Under the pieces are notes generated by a model. That model did not search any database. It was not told the DNA's origin and worked only from the letters and a program-made list of their open reading frames with translations. 64,000 nucleotides of DNA from Fredinandcohnia onubensis (GTDB taxonomy: Bacteria; Bacillota; Bacilli; Bacillales; Bacillaceae_L): positions 1 to 64,000 of the forward strand of contig NZ_NSEA01000003.1 of assembly GCF_002734285.1 (NCBI RefSeq). The letters run 5' to 3'. Positions 26,215 to 37,062 of this stretch are shown piece after piece. Position numbers and translations under genes: made by a program. Position 1 is the stretch's first letter, and each line of letters starts with the position of its first letter.

Positions 26215-26971
26215 GTTTATCTAACTCCTCCCATATTTGCTGAAAAATAATCGAATACTCTGGGTGTTGTCTTGCATCAAAGGGAGTCTCATTGCGCAGG
26301 TTCTCTGGGATATCAAATACTTTTGCAATCTTACCTGGTCTTTTAGAAAGAAGGAAGATTCGATCGCTCATGGCAATAGCCTCACCAATATCATGTGTGA
26401 CAAGAATGGCTGTTTTTTGGTATTCCTTTAAAGTTTCTGAAACAAGGTCCTCTAATTTCAGCTTCGTTTGAAAATCCAGTGCAGAGAATGGTTCGTCAAG
26501 TAGAAGAATTTTTGGATTTGTTGCAAGAGTGCGAACCAATGCGGCTCTTTGTCTCATCCCTCCTGAGAGCTGTTTCGGATAAGCTTTTTCAACCCCTTTT
26601 AAGCCAATTTCTTCAAGTAGTTCTAAGGTGTTTTTTCTTGTTTGTTCTGTTTCTAGGTTCATGATTCGCAAGCCTACAAGGATGTTCTCCTCAATTGTCT
26701 TCCATGGAAATAAGTAGTCCTGCTGCAGCATATAGCCGATGTCGGACTTCGCTTTTTCGATCTTTTTACCTTCGATTAAAACCTCTCCATAGGTCGGTTT
26801 TAATAATCCAGCAATAATAGAGAGTAAAGTGGTTTTACCACACCCACTAGGGCCGAGAAGAGAGATAAACTCTCCCTCCTCGATTGTGAGCGAAATATCC
26901 TCGAGTGCGGTCGTTGTTGAATCCTTTGTAAAGTAAACATGGTGTATATCTTTTACTGACAAAAAGCTCAT
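26192..26971 (-). CDS. ytlC: ABC importer ATPase (YtlC type)
   Basis: 259 aa. Walker [11 protein letters not shown]-loop [10 protein letters not shown], signature [13 protein letters not shown], Walker [13 protein letters not shown] and switch HDIGEA are all intact. SsuB/TauB/ThiZ-like. Coupled to ytlD by overlap and follows the binding-protein gene by 10 nt. Confidence 0.93.
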   Translation of the reverse strand: MSFLSVKDIHHVYFTKDSTTTALEDISLTIEEGEFISLLGPSGCGKTTLLSIIAGLLKPTYGEVLIEGKKIEKAKSDIGYMLQQDYLFPWKTIEENILVGLRIMNLETEQTRKNTLELLEEIGLKGVEKAYPKQLSGGMRQRAALVRTLATNPKILLLDEPFSALDFQTKLKLEDLVSETLKEYQKTAILVTHDIGEAIAMSDRIFLLSKRPGKIAKVFDIPENLRNETPFDARQHPEYSIIFQQIWEELDKLETKPEH

Positions 26972-26981
26972 AGTAACACTC

Positions 26982-27968
26982 CTATTTGGAAATTACTTTT
27001 TCAGCAATACTTGTGTTCACAAGTGTGTTGTAGTCAATTCTCTTTGGTAATTCTCCTGCTTCATCCATAATGTCTTGAAGGTTATTCCAAGCTTCCTCTG
27101 ATAAAACAGGATTAGTTGCGTAAGAACCTTGATTCTTGTAACGTTCAATAGAAGAAGTGATTAGATCAAGCGGTGTATCTGGGAAGAACTCTTGAACGGA
27201 TTCTGCGATTTCATCTGGGCTATGGGAATCCACCCATTGCTGTGCTTTATAAATCGCTCTTGTGAATTTTTCAACAGCTTCTTCATTTTCATCAATAAAG
27301 CTTTGCTTTGTCATAAAGGATGTATATGGAACCTTCCCAGATTCTTCACCGAATGATGCTACAATATAGCCACGGCCTTCTTTTTCAAAAAGGCTTGCAG
27401 TTGGTTCAAATAACTGGACGAACTCTCCTGTGCCTGACGCATAAGCACTAGAAATATTCGCAAAGTCAATGTTTTGAATGAGATTCAAATCACCTTGTGG
27501 GTCAATATCATGCTTTTTTAATACAAACTCCCCAACCATTTGTGGCATACCGCCTTTACGTTGGCCAAGGAATGTACTATCTTTGAGTTGTTCCCAGCTA
27601 AAGTTTTCGATGTTCTCTCTTGCGACTAAAAATGTACCATCTGTTTGTGTAAGAGCTGCGAAATTTATAACAGGGTCGGTTGAGCCTTGTGCCTCAACAT
27701 ATATGGATGTTTCAGAACCAACTAAGGCTACATCAGCACCACCAGATATTAACGCAGTCATAGTCTTATCTCCACCTGGTACAGTTGTTAATTCAACTTC
27801 TAAGCCCTCTTCTTCAAAAAATCCTTCCGTAATCGCTACATACTGAGGTGCATAGAACACCGAACGAGTAACCTCTGCAATACGAATTTTTTGGACCTGG
27901 TCATTATTACAAGCGACTAACGGAATAATAAGCAGTAATGCAAAAAGACTTGCAAGAATACGGCGCAT
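26982..27968 (-). CDS. ytlA: ABC importer substrate-binding lipoprotein (YtlA, NMT1/SsuA type)
   Basis: 328 aa. Signal with lipobox PLVAC, then an NMT1/SsuA-like periplasmic-binding fold: YAPQYVAITEGFFEEEGLEVEL and GGADVALVGSETSIY. These proteins bind thiamine precursors, riboflavin-related compounds, taurine or aliphatic sulfonates; the ligand cannot be decided here and no riboswitch was seen upstream. RBS AAGGAGG. First gene of the operon. Confidence 0.88.
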   Translation of the reverse strand: MRRILASLFALLLIIPLVACNNDQVQKIRIAEVTRSVFYAPQYVAITEGFFEEEGLEVELTTVPGGDKTMTALISGGADVALVGSETSIYVEAQGSTDPVINFAALTQTDGTFLVARENIENFSWEQLKDSTFLGQRKGGMPQMVGEFVLKKHDIDPQGDLNLIQNIDFANISSAYASGTGEFVQLFEPTASLFEKEGRGYIVASFGEESGKVPYTSFMTKQSFIDENEEAVEKFTRAIYKAQQWVDSHSPDEIAESVQEFFPDTPLDLITSSIERYKNQGSYATNPVLSEEAWNNLQDIMDEAGELPKRIDYNTLVNTSIAEKVISK

Positions 27969-28124
27969 GTATTCATTCCTCCTTGACAGTTCATCTGTCG
28001 ACTTTAGTAATTACTTAAGATAGATTATGAAACGTGACAAAAATGTGTGAATGCCTATTTTTGCGTTTTTTTAGAACATTTAAAGTAAAGGTTGTACAAT
28101 AATGTTGTAGAGAGGATGGATCAT

Positions 28125-28934
28125 ATGGTGGAAGGCACTATTATCGAAAAACAGAGATTTCCGTCTCCCAATCCGGCAATCAATCTTTATTTAATTACAT
28201 ATTGGAGTAAAGGATTAAAAGTGAAAGGTTTTCTTGCTGAACCAAAGGAAGAGGGAGTATACGACGGTTTTTTATATTTACGTGGTGGTATAAAAAATGT
28301 AGGTATGGTCCGAATTGGACGCATCATCCAATTTGCTTCAGAAGGTTTTGTGGTGATGGCACCTTTTTATCGGGGAAATCAGGGCGGAGATGGGAATGAA
28401 GATTTCGCTGGTTATGACAGGTATGATGCATTTTCTGCTTTTAAAGTGCTTGAGGAGCATGAAAAAGTGAACCCGACACGGATCCATGTCTTTGGATTTT
28501 CACGCGGGGGAGTAATGGCCCTTCTTACGGCCATTCAGCATCCACAGATATGTTCGATCGTTACATGGGGTGGCGTGAGTGATTTAAGCCTAACGTATGT
28601 GGAACGAAATGATTTGCGGCGAATGTTGAAGCGGGTAATTGGAGGGACACCTACCAAATATCCGGAACGTTATAAGTGGAGAACACCATTATACGAACTT
28701 GAAAAGCTTGAGGCTCCAGTTCTTATTATTCATGGTGAAAAAGATAAAAATGTATCTGTTAACCATGCTAATCGTCTAGAAAAAAGAATTAAGGAACTCG
28801 GAAAAGAGGTAGAAAGTTGGTATTTCCCACAATACACTCATTACTTTCCTCCACATGAAAATCGAGAAACAGTAAGACGATTAACGGAGTGGATGAAAAC
28901 AAGGGAGCCGAAGACAAAAAAGCTCGAGGACTAA
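28125..28934 (+). CDS. ytmA: Alpha/beta hydrolase, prolyl-oligopeptidase-like (YtmA)
   Basis: 269 aa. Nucleophile elbow GFSRGG (about residue 128), catalytic Asp region IIHGEKDKNV and catalytic His in YTHYFPPHE give a full Ser-Asp-His triad in S9-peptidase-like order. Likely a cytosolic esterase or peptidase. Start ATG 28125 is nine bases after AGAGAGG; an upstream in-frame ATG 28116 overlaps that site. The stop codon lies in the loop of a terminator hairpin. Confidence 0.85.
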   Translation: MVEGTIIEKQRFPSPNPAINLYLITYWSKGLKVKGFLAEPKEEGVYDGFLYLRGGIKNVGMVRIGRIIQFASEGFVVMAPFYRGNQGGDGNEDFAGYDRYDAFSAFKVLEEHEKVNPTRIHVFGFSRGGVMALLTAIQHPQICSIVTWGGVSDLSLTYVERNDLRRMLKRVIGGTPTKYPERYKWRTPLYELEKLEAPVLIIHGEKDKNVSVNHANRLEKRIKELGKEVESWYFPQYTHYFPPHENRETVRRLTEWMKTREPKTKKLED

Positions 28935-28948
28935 TCTCCTCGAGCTTC
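28917..28948 (+). terminator. ytmA terminator
   Basis: AGCTCGAGGA / TCCTCGAGCT perfect 10-bp stem, the TAA stop in its loop, TTCCTTT tail. Confidence 0.75.
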
Positions 28949-28950
28949 CT

Positions 28951-29068
28951 TTACGTCTAGTTCCAGCGCCTAGCCCCTCGAGGTCACAAGCCAATCCGTC
29001 GAGAAGGTCAAAGAGCAACCTTCAAGCCGGCTCGTCTTGTGCTTGTCAGGGCTGAGCAAGGCACTTAC
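28951..29068. repeat. Imperfect palindromic interspersed element
   Basis: A GC-rich 118-bp segment between convergent ytmA and pckA that folds as nested hairpins: TAGCCC/GGGCT, CACAAG (28985) with CTTGTG (29036), GAAGGT (29003) with ACCTTC (29018). Its opening GTCTAGTTCCAGCGCCTAG resembles a repeat found between genes in many Bacillaceae; that resemblance is from memory. No ORF. Confidence 0.65.
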
Positions 29069-29078
29069 ACATTTGTTA

Positions 29079-30668
29079 TTAAATGCGTGGTCCGCCCAAT
29101 AATTCGATTTCTTTAGCAACATTAGAGAACTTTTTGAAGTTTTCTTTGAATTTAACTGCTAATTCTTTTGCTTTTACATAGTATTGACTTTGGTCTGCCC
29201 ATGTTTTTGATGGTTGAAGTACATCATCAGGAACCCCAGGAATATGAATCGGAATTTCCAGACCAAAGATATCATTCTTCACGGTTTCAGCATTGTTTAA
29301 CTCGCCTTCTAAAGCAGCTTGAACCATTGCGCGAGTATATGATAGTTTCATTCTGCTTCCAACGCCATATTCTCCACCGGTCCAGCCTGTATTCACTAGG
29401 AATACTTGAACATTGTGCTCATCAATCTTTCTACCCAACATTTCTGCATATTCTGTTGCAGGAAGTGGTAGGAATGGAGATCCGAAGCAAGTTGAGAATG
29501 TTGCTTGTGGAGCAGTAACTCCACGCTCTGTTCCTGCTAGTTTACTAGTATAGCCGCTTAAGAAATGGTACATGGCTTGTTCCTTAGTTAGTTTACTGAT
29601 AGGAGGTAAAACACCAAAAGCATCGGCTGTTAAAAATACGATTGTATTTGGATGACCTGCAATACTAGGCACAATAATATTATCAATATTATCAATTTGG
29701 TATGCAGCTCTTGTATTTTCAGTTAATGAATTATCATCATAATCTGCTATTCTGGATTCTTTATCCACAACCACATTTTCTAACACAGAGCCAAAGCGAA
29801 TGGCATCGAAAATTTGTGGTTCCTTCTCGCGTGAAAGGTTGATGCATTTAGCATAGCAACCGCCTTCAATATTAAACACTCCAGAGCTAGACCAACCGTG
29901 CTCATCATCTCCAATAAGACGACGTTTTGGATCTGCTGAAAGAGTTGTTTTTCCTGTTCCAGATAGACCAAAGAATAGTGCAACGTCACCTTCTGGGCCT
30001 ACGTTTGAAGAGCAGTGCATGGAAAGGATATTTTTTTCAGGCAATACATAGTTCATCACAGAGAAAATTGATTTTTTAATTTCTCCAGCATATTCTGTTC
30101 CTCCGATTAACACTGTTCGTTTTTCAAAGGAAATGATAATAAATGTTTCGGAGCGGGTACCATCTACCTCAGGATCAGCCTTAAAATTCGGTGCGCAAAT
30201 AACTGTGAATTCAGGTTGATGTGTTTTTAGATCCTCTTCTGATGGTCGAACAAACATTTGTTGTGAGAAAAGATTATGCCAAGCATATTCATTGATTACT
30301 TGGATTGGCATGCGTACTTTTTTGTCAGCACCAGCATATCCATTGAATACAAAAATCTCATCTTTTTCTGTTAAGTATGAAAGTACTTTTGTATAAAGTT
30401 TTTCATATACCTCTTCAGAAATTGGTTTGTTTACCTTACCCCAATCAATTCTATCTTTAGTAGATGCTTCTTCTACGATGTATTTGTCTTCAGGTGATCT
30501 TCCGGTGTATTTCCCAGTTGTCGCACGTATAGCCCCAGTCGAAGTAAGGATTCCCTCTTGTCTAGATAGTACTTTTTCAACTAAAATAGGAACAGATAGG
30601 TTATGGAGTGCGTTTTTTCCATTCACTAATTCTAATAGCTGCTCATTTGAAACTTCAACTGAATTCAT
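29079..30668 (-). CDS. pckA: Phosphoenolpyruvate carboxykinase (ATP)
   Basis: 529-aa gluconeogenic enzyme converting oxaloacetate to PEP with [12 protein letters not shown], the kinase-1a P-loop [11 protein letters not shown], kinase-2 IGDDEHGWS and the [14 protein letters not shown] segment are all present. Start placed at ATG 30668 behind AAAGGATGG; an earlier in-frame ATG has no RBS. Confidence 0.96.
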   Translation of the reverse strand: MNSVEVSNEQLLELVNGKNALHNLSVPILVEKVLSRQEGILTSTGAIRATTGKYTGRSPEDKYIVEEASTKDRIDWGKVNKPISEEVYEKLYTKVLSYLTEKDEIFVFNGYAGADKKVRMPIQVINEYAWHNLFSQQMFVRPSEEDLKTHQPEFTVICAPNFKADPEVDGTRSETFIIISFEKRTVLIGGTEYAGEIKKSIFSVMNYVLPEKNILSMHCSSNVGPEGDVALFFGLSGTGKTTLSADPKRRLIGDDEHGWSSSGVFNIEGGCYAKCINLSREKEPQIFDAIRFGSVLENVVVDKESRIADYDDNSLTENTRAAYQIDNIDNIIVPSIAGHPNTIVFLTADAFGVLPPISKLTKEQAMYHFLSGYTSKLAGTERGVTAPQATFSTCFGSPFLPLPATEYAEMLGRKIDEHNVQVFLVNTGWTGGEYGVGSRMKLSYTRAMVQAALEGELNNAETVKNDIFGLEIPIHIPGVPDDVLQPSKTWADQSQYYVKAKELAVKFKENFKKFSNVAKEIELLGGPRI

Positions 30669-30901
30669 GTTAAACCATCCTTTATTAATTTTTAAATTTC
30701 CATAAATTATCTCAAATTTACAATTAGTATAACACATTAATAAAAATAGTCTATACTATTTAACGTATTTTACGTAACATATCATTAAAAAGTGCGCACA
30801 GATTCTAAAATAGTCCTTTATAATCGATAATTCTTTTAAAGTTTGTCGATTTCGTGGAAATAGTGTGACACAGTTCGACTTTGTTTTTTTTCGAAATTCT
30901 G

Positions 30902-30931
30902 TTGACACCTTAAGGAATACTGCGATATGAT
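30902..30931 (+). promoter_or_regulatory. Sigma-A promoter of the S-box/metK unit
   Basis: TTGACA (30902-30907), 18-nt spacer, TATGAT (30926-30931), about 15 bp before the riboswitch. Confidence 0.7.
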
Positions 30932-30950
30932 ATGTCATTGAACGGATACT

Positions 30951-31113
30951 CTCTTATCCCGAGCTGGCGGAGGGACAGGCCCAATGAAACCCGGCAACCA
31001 TCACTTTTCTTACATATCAAATGTTTTTTTGTGAAACCTATTTAGTAGGTCTCCACATTCGTAAAAGTGATAAGGTGCTAACCTGAGCAAGGTATGACCT
31101 TGATCGATAAGAG
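30951..31113 (+). promoter_or_regulatory. SAM-I (S-box) riboswitch
   Basis: Canonical S-box: P1 strands CTCTTATC and GATAAGAG, GAGCTGGCGGAGGGAC, GGCCCAATGAAACCC, GGCAACC, and later AAGGTGCTAACCTGAGCAAGG. SAM binding would favour the downstream terminator and shut off metK. The P3 stem is unusually long, with ATCACTTTT / AAAAGTGAT at its base. Confidence 0.96.
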
Positions 31114-31134
31114 TGAAAGGCTGGATAAACGATA

Positions 31135-31170
31135 AACCTTTCCTCAAAAAAGTGGGAAAGGTTTTTTATT
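31135..31170 (+). terminator. S-box terminator
   Basis: AACCTTTCC / GGAAAGGTT followed by TTTTATT, directly after the riboswitch. Confidence 0.85.
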
Positions 31171-31347
31171 CTTTATTGGTTTTATTGATGTTACTTAACG
31201 CGTAATGTGTGTTTAACGCAGATAACTGTTCATTAATATAGGATAGAAAATCGTGAAGGTAACAATACTAAGGGAATGAGTACCGTATCAATGAATGTCA
31301 GAACTCGAACCTATTTCGATTCTGAATCCGAAAAGGAGGAAGCGTTT

Positions 31348-32547
31348 GTGACAAATAGACGCCGTTTATTTACTTCAGAGTCTGTTACAGAAGGACATCC
31401 AGATAAAATCTGTGACCAAATTTCAGATTCTATTTTAGATGCGATTTTAGCAAGTGATGCAAATGCACGCGTAGCGTGTGAAACTTCTGTCACAACAGGT
31501 CTTGTACTTGTTGCGGGAGAAATTACAACTTCTACATATGTAGATATCCCAAAGATTGTCCGTGAAACGATTAAAGAGATTGGCTATACACGTGCAAAAT
31601 ACGGATTTGACTATGAAACTTGTGCTGTTTTAACATCCATTGATGAGCAATCACCAGATATTGCAATGGGGGTTGACCAAGCGTTAGAAGCACGTGAAGG
31701 TCAAATGACAGATGAGCAAATTGAAGCAATTGGTGCTGGAGACCAAGGATTAATGTTTGGTTATGCTTGTAACGAAACAAAAGAATTAATGCCTCTACCA
31801 ATTTCATTAGCTCACAAGTTATCACGCAGACTAACAAAGGTACGTAAAGATGAGATTCTTCCATATTTACGTCCAGATGGAAAAACTCAGGTTACTGTTG
31901 AATATGATGAGAACAACAATCCAGTTCGTATCGATACGATTGTTATTTCAACTCAGCACCATCCTGAAATTTCATTAGAGCAGATTCAACGTAATTTAAA
32001 AGAACATGTAATCAATCCTGTAGTTCCTAGTGAACTAATTGATGAGAATACAAAATATTTCATTAATCCTACTGGCCGATTTGTAATTGGTGGTCCTCAA
32101 GGGGATGCTGGTTTAACTGGCCGTAAAATTATTGTTGATACGTACGGTGGATATGCACGCCATGGCGGTGGCGCATTCTCAGGTAAGGATCCAACTAAGG
32201 TTGACCGTTCAGCTGCGTATGCTGCTCGTTATGTTGCGAAAAACATCGTTGCAGCTGGTTTAGCTGATAAATGTGAAGTTCAGCTTGCGTATGCAATTGG
32301 CGTTGCTCAACCAGTTTCTATCTCAGTTGACACATTCGGAACTGGAACTGTGTCAGAGGATGTACTTGTAGAATTGGTTCGTGATAATTTTGATTTACGT
32401 CCTGCTGGAATTATTAACATGCTGGATCTTCGTCGTCCAATTTATAAGCAAACTGCTGCATATGGTCACTTTGGTAGAAATGATCTTGATCTACCGTGGG
32501 AGCGTACTGACAAAGCAGAAGCACTAAAAACACAAGCTGCAAAATAA
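31348..32547 (+). CDS. metK: S-adenosylmethionine synthetase MetK
   Basis: 399-aa enzyme making SAM from methionine and [20 protein letters not shown] (N-terminal metal/ATP site), [12 protein letters not shown] and [16 protein letters not shown] signatures present. Start is GTG 31348, seven bases after AAAGGAGGA, giving the usual family length; in-frame ATG 31276 would add 24 atypical residues. Controlled by the S-box upstream. Confidence 0.96.
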   Translation: MTNRRRLFTSESVTEGHPDKICDQISDSILDAILASDANARVACETSVTTGLVLVAGEITTSTYVDIPKIVRETIKEIGYTRAKYGFDYETCAVLTSIDEQSPDIAMGVDQALEAREGQMTDEQIEAIGAGDQGLMFGYACNETKELMPLPISLAHKLSRRLTKVRKDEILPYLRPDGKTQVTVEYDENNNPVRIDTIVISTQHHPEISLEQIQRNLKEHVINPVVPSELIDENTKYFINPTGRFVIGGPQGDAGLTGRKIIVDTYGGYARHGGGAFSGKDPTKVDRSAAYAARYVAKNIVAAGLADKCEVQLAYAIGVAQPVSISVDTFGTGTVSEDVLVELVRDNFDLRPAGIINMLDLRRPIYKQTAAYGHFGRNDLDLPWERTDKAEALKTQAAK

Positions 32548-32555
32548 GATAGAAA

Positions 32556-32586
32556 AAAAGCTCGCCTTAATGGCGGGCTTTTTAGT
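32556..32586. terminator. Bidirectional terminator metK / ytoA
   Basis: AAGCTCGCC-TTAAT-GGCGGGCTTTTT between convergent genes. Confidence 0.8.
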
Positions 32587-33109
32587 TTCCACGTTTTTCT
32601 TTTTGTAATTGCTTGTAATGCTGCCCTTTTTCCACATATTCACGGCGAATTCTTGCCATATCTTTTCTATCATCTTCATTTAATTCACGAATAACTTTAG
32701 CTGGTCTTCCGAATGCAAGAGTGTTTGGTGGAATCTTTTTGCCTTGTGGAACTAGGCTGCCGGCACCTATAAAAGCCCCTTCACCAACCTCGGCCCCATC
32801 AAGAATAATCGACCCCATCCCAATCAGAGCATTTTTACGGATAATAGAGCTATGTAGGATCACCTGATGTCCGATTGTGACATCATCTTCAATAACTAAA
32901 GGATTATTTGGGCTTTGATGCAAGGTTGAGTTATCCTGAATGCTCACTCTTTTTCCGATAATTGTCGGTGCCACATCACCTCGTATAACAGTATTAAACC
33001 AAATATTTGTTTCCTCACCAATTTTTACGTCACCTGTAACAGTCGCGTATTCCGCAATATAAACAGAATCGGCAATTTCAGGATATTTCCCTTTGTATGG
33101 ATAAATCAT
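32582..33109 (-). CDS. ytoA: Gamma-carbonic-anhydrase-like hexapeptide protein YtoA
   Basis: 175-aa left-handed beta-helix protein. Hexapeptide rungs begin with DVKIGEETNIWFNTVIRGD; the metal-ligand histidines of gamma carbonic anhydrases are visible in NSTLHQSP, TIGHQVILHSS. Bacterial homologues often have unproven carbonic anhydrase or acyltransferase activity. Start ATG 33109 after GAGAGGATG. Confidence 0.88.
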   Translation of the reverse strand: MIYPYKGKYPEIADSVYIAEYATVTGDVKIGEETNIWFNTVIRGDVAPTIIGKRVSIQDNSTLHQSPNNPLVIEDDVTIGHQVILHSSIIRKNALIGMGSIILDGAEVGEGAFIGAGSLVPQGKKIPPNTLAFGRPAKVIRELNEDDRKDMARIRREYVEKGQHYKQLQKEKRGN

Positions 33110-33228
33110 AATAGATACATCCTCTCGTTTGATATTCAATAAATAATCATTTATGGTAAGTGTATCAACTTTTACAAATATCGTAAATCGTACATATATT
33201 CAATTTTCCTAAAAATGAGGTGATAGCG

Positions 33229-34293
33229 ATGGTACCAACAAAACCAATTAGTTTAATGAAGAAAGTGTATCGTGAGGTATTTCCGATTGTACATCGTGAA
33301 TTATCAATTTGGAAAAAGAAAGCGGAGGCTATTCCAAATGAGGAACTTCGGAAACAGGCATTAGCGAGTATTCAAACTAAAACGTTTCACTGTGAAGGTG
33401 GGGCGATTCTCGCCTTATTATCAGAAGGACAAATGGAGGAATGTATTCGTTTTATCGTAGCCTATCAAACGATTAGTGACTATCTAGATAATCTTTGTGA
33501 TCGCAGTACCTCACTTGATCCGTTAGATTTTAGTTCGTTGCATGACTCTATGCCAGATGCATTACAACCAGGACAGCCAACAAAAAACTACTATCAATAT
33601 CGAGAGGAAAAAGATGATGGAGGATACTTGGAAAGCCTAGTCACAACCTGTCAGGGTGTTCTTCATGACCTTAATCATTATGATAAGATTGCTGATTATT
33701 TACAGGAACTGGCAAGTTATTATTGTGCTTTGCAAATACATAAACATGTAAAGGTAGAAGAGCGAGTACCAAGACTTGAGAATTGGTTTAATGATCACCA
33801 AAAGAATCTACCTGGCATGGAATGGTATGAATTCTCAGCCTGTTCAGGGTCTACACTAGGGATTTTTTGTTTAGTTGCGTACGCTTTTCATGAAGAATTT
33901 AACGAAGATATGGCCAAAAAAGTTCGAAATGGATATTTTCCATATATCCAAGGGTTGCATATCCTTCTTGATTATTTCATTGATCAAGAAGAGGACCGTC
34001 AAGGTGGAGACTTGAATTTCTGTTTTTATTATTCACATGAAAATGAATTGGTGGATCGCCTTAAGCACTTTATCATGGAAGCAGATAAACATACAGCAGG
34101 GCTACCTAATGAAAAATTTCACCGAATGATTAACAGGGGGTTATTAGGTCTCTATCTATCAGATGAAAAGGTAAGGACACAACGAAGTGTATTAAAAATT
34201 GCGAAGAAAATCATTAGACTTGGTGGGAAGACTTCGTTTTTCTTTTATGTAAATGGACGAGCCTATCGTAGATTTCAACATGTGTTTGAATAA
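33229..34293 (+). CDS. ytpB: Tetraprenyl-beta-curcumene synthase YtpB (DUF2600)
   Basis: 354-aa all-alpha enzyme of the Bacillus-specific class that cyclises tetraprenyl diphosphate to tetraprenyl-beta-curcumene, a C35 sesquarterpene route linked to spores. Acidic motifs DYLDNLCD (about residue 84) and DYFIDQEEDRQGGDLNF (about 247-263) are the likely Mg-diphosphate sites. In B. subtilis it lies beside ytpA and ytoA; ytpA is absent here. RBS GAGGTG before ATG 33229. Confidence 0.88.
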   Translation: MVPTKPISLMKKVYREVFPIVHRELSIWKKKAEAIPNEELRKQALASIQTKTFHCEGGAILALLSEGQMEECIRFIVAYQTISDYLDNLCDRSTSLDPLDFSSLHDSMPDALQPGQPTKNYYQYREEKDDGGYLESLVTTCQGVLHDLNHYDKIADYLQELASYYCALQIHKHVKVEERVPRLENWFNDHQKNLPGMEWYEFSACSGSTLGIFCLVAYAFHEEFNEDMAKKVRNGYFPYIQGLHILLDYFIDQEEDRQGGDLNFCFYYSHENELVDRLKHFIMEADKHTAGLPNEKFHRMINRGLLGLYLSDEKVRTQRSVLKIAKKIIRLGGKTSFFFYVNGRAYRRFQHVFE

Positions 34294-34295
34294 GA

Positions 34296-35847
<1,552 letters not shown>

Positions 35848-36045
35848 TGAATCGCCCCTCCTAACTAAGTAAAAAATTTGCTACGTAAATTTTAGCACGG
35901 GGGCTTTTAAGAACTCAAATGGAAATTCGAAGAACAAAGAACGCCACTTACTGCGGCAACGTATTTGTGACCTGCCTCGTTTGGGCCTCATAAATTGGAA
36001 ATAACTTTTTGAGAGAAGAAATGAAGGATGAACAAACTATAGTTG

Positions 36046-36064
36046 AGAAGGCTTTTGCTTCTCA
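36046..36064. repeat. Short hairpin upstream of ytzC
   Basis: GAGAAG / CTTCTC arms lie just before the ytzC RBS. It has no T tract, so it is more likely a leader hairpin than a terminator. The rest of the 240-bp space 35848-36087 shows no clear element. Confidence 0.4.
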
Positions 36065-36087
36065 TTTCGAATGTAGGAGGGGGAAGA

Positions 36088-36372
36088 ATGGCTACTCGAC
36101 AATCAGTAGATGCCTTTTTACAGCGCTGCGAGGATTCAATCCGAAATGCTCAAGAACAAATTACGACTGCAAGAAGACAGGAGCATTATAATACTACGGA
36201 ATATACAGATGCTCAAATGCAATTGGAAGAAGTCACGAATGAATTAGCAAAGTTAGCTCAAAGTTGTAATGACCAGCAACGCGAGGAATTGCACCGAATG
36301 AGGTTGCAATTACAGCAACTTCAAAATGATATGACATTGGATGCAAACGTGATTCAACAGTATAAGATGTAG
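36088..36372 (+). CDS. ytzC: YtzC-like coiled-coil protein (DUF2524)
   Basis: 94 aa, rich in Gln/Glu/Arg, predicted to be almost entirely helical (EDSIRNAQEQITTARRQEH onward to the C-terminal LQLQQLQNDM). Matches the YtzC family in length and pattern; function unknown. Strong RBS AGGAGGGGG. The small gene at 36384 follows 11 nt later. Confidence 0.82.
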   Translation: MATRQSVDAFLQRCEDSIRNAQEQITTARRQEHYNTTEYTDAQMQLEEVTNELAKLAQSCNDQQREELHRMRLQLQQLQNDMTLDANVIQQYKM

Positions 36373-36383
36373 GGGATGAATTC

Positions 36384-36545
36384 ATGAAAAAGCGTTCGAA
36401 ACAAAATAATCCAGAGCAAAAAACAAAAAACGGTGTAAACAGCAATGATGTGGAGTTTGGGCAGGATTTTGATCCTGTGAAAAAATCAAAGCAAAACTAT
36501 CAAAAAAAGGGACAACCCATCAAATCAAAACAGCGTCCCGAATAA
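36384..36545 (+). CDS. Small basic protein, 53 aa
   Basis: Lys/Gln/Asn-rich, low-complexity, ending KSKQRPE, with an internal acidic patch VEFGQDFDP. RBS GGGGATGAATTC. Composition and the 'EF...' patch are reminiscent of small spore proteins of Bacillaceae, but I cannot assign a family. Followed by a strong hairpin terminator, so ytzC and this gene probably form one transcript. Confidence 0.6.
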   Translation: MKKRSKQNNPEQKTKNGVNSNDVEFGQDFDPVKKSKQNYQKKGQPIKSKQRPE

Positions 36546-36552
36546 AATGACG

Positions 36553-36591
36553 TACCGACAAGCGAATTTCGCTTGTCGGTTTGTTTTTTTG
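36553..36591 (+). terminator. Terminator after the ytzC unit
   Basis: CCGACAAGCG-AATT-CGCTTGTCGG then TTTGTTTTTTT. Confidence 0.9.
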
Positions 36592-36629
36592 TGTCCATTT
36601 TTAGTAGCATGGCTTCAAATTGTTTTTGG

Positions 36630-36841
36630 GGTACACGCTCGCGCTGAGATTGCCCGAGCATGCACCTTGATACCGTTCTTGCGGTACACGCTTGCGCTGA
36701 ATATGCCCGAGCATGTACCGTGACACCACTCTAGCGGTACACGCTCGCGCTGAATCTGACTGAACATGTACCGTGACACCGCTCTAGCGGTACACGCTTG
36801 CGCTGAATTTGCCCAAGCATGCACCGTGACACCACTCTTTC
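36630..36841. repeat. Tandem repeat, four copies of exactly 53 bp
   Basis: Copies start at 36630, 36683, 36736 and 36789, each with GGTACACGCTYGCGCTGA. Within a unit GGTACACGCT and AGCATGTACC form near-palindromic arms about 17 nt apart. GC-rich compared with flanking DNA. There are no unique spacers. A minus-strand ORF runs through it only because 53-bp repeats happen to lack stops. Confidence 0.9.
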
Positions 36842-36848
36842 TTGTCCA

Positions 36849-36895
36849 TTTATCCCGCATTAACGGGCAGTAATTCCCCAAGGGGAAACTGCCCG
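36849..36895. repeat. Interspersed repeat with strong hairpin, copy 1
   Basis: CGGGCAGT...TTCCCC-AA-GGGGAA-ACTGCCCG hairpin (36864-36895). The outer 34 bp (36849-36882) match 58677-58710 in inverse orientation with two differences. Confidence 0.85.
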
Positions 36896-37062
36896 TAAAA
36901 GCCCGATTGGTTCAACTAACAAACAGTGGGGGTTAAAGGCAACCCTCACTGTTTGAAGTTTCACTTTATCCGAATACTTTTTTAAATTGAATTAACGTGT
37001 GGAAAGGAATAGAATATTTATTTGATATACGATAAATACGTAAGAATGAAGGAGGTGCCCGT

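Noticed and set aside
36630-36841. CRISPR array
   Set aside because: Units are contiguous 53-bp copies with no unique spacers, and no cas genes are in the window.
36615-36881. Minus-strand 88-aa ORF in the 53-bp repeats
   Set aside because: The peptide is just the translated tandem repeat plus hairpin. There is no RBS or family similarity beyond the repeat itself.
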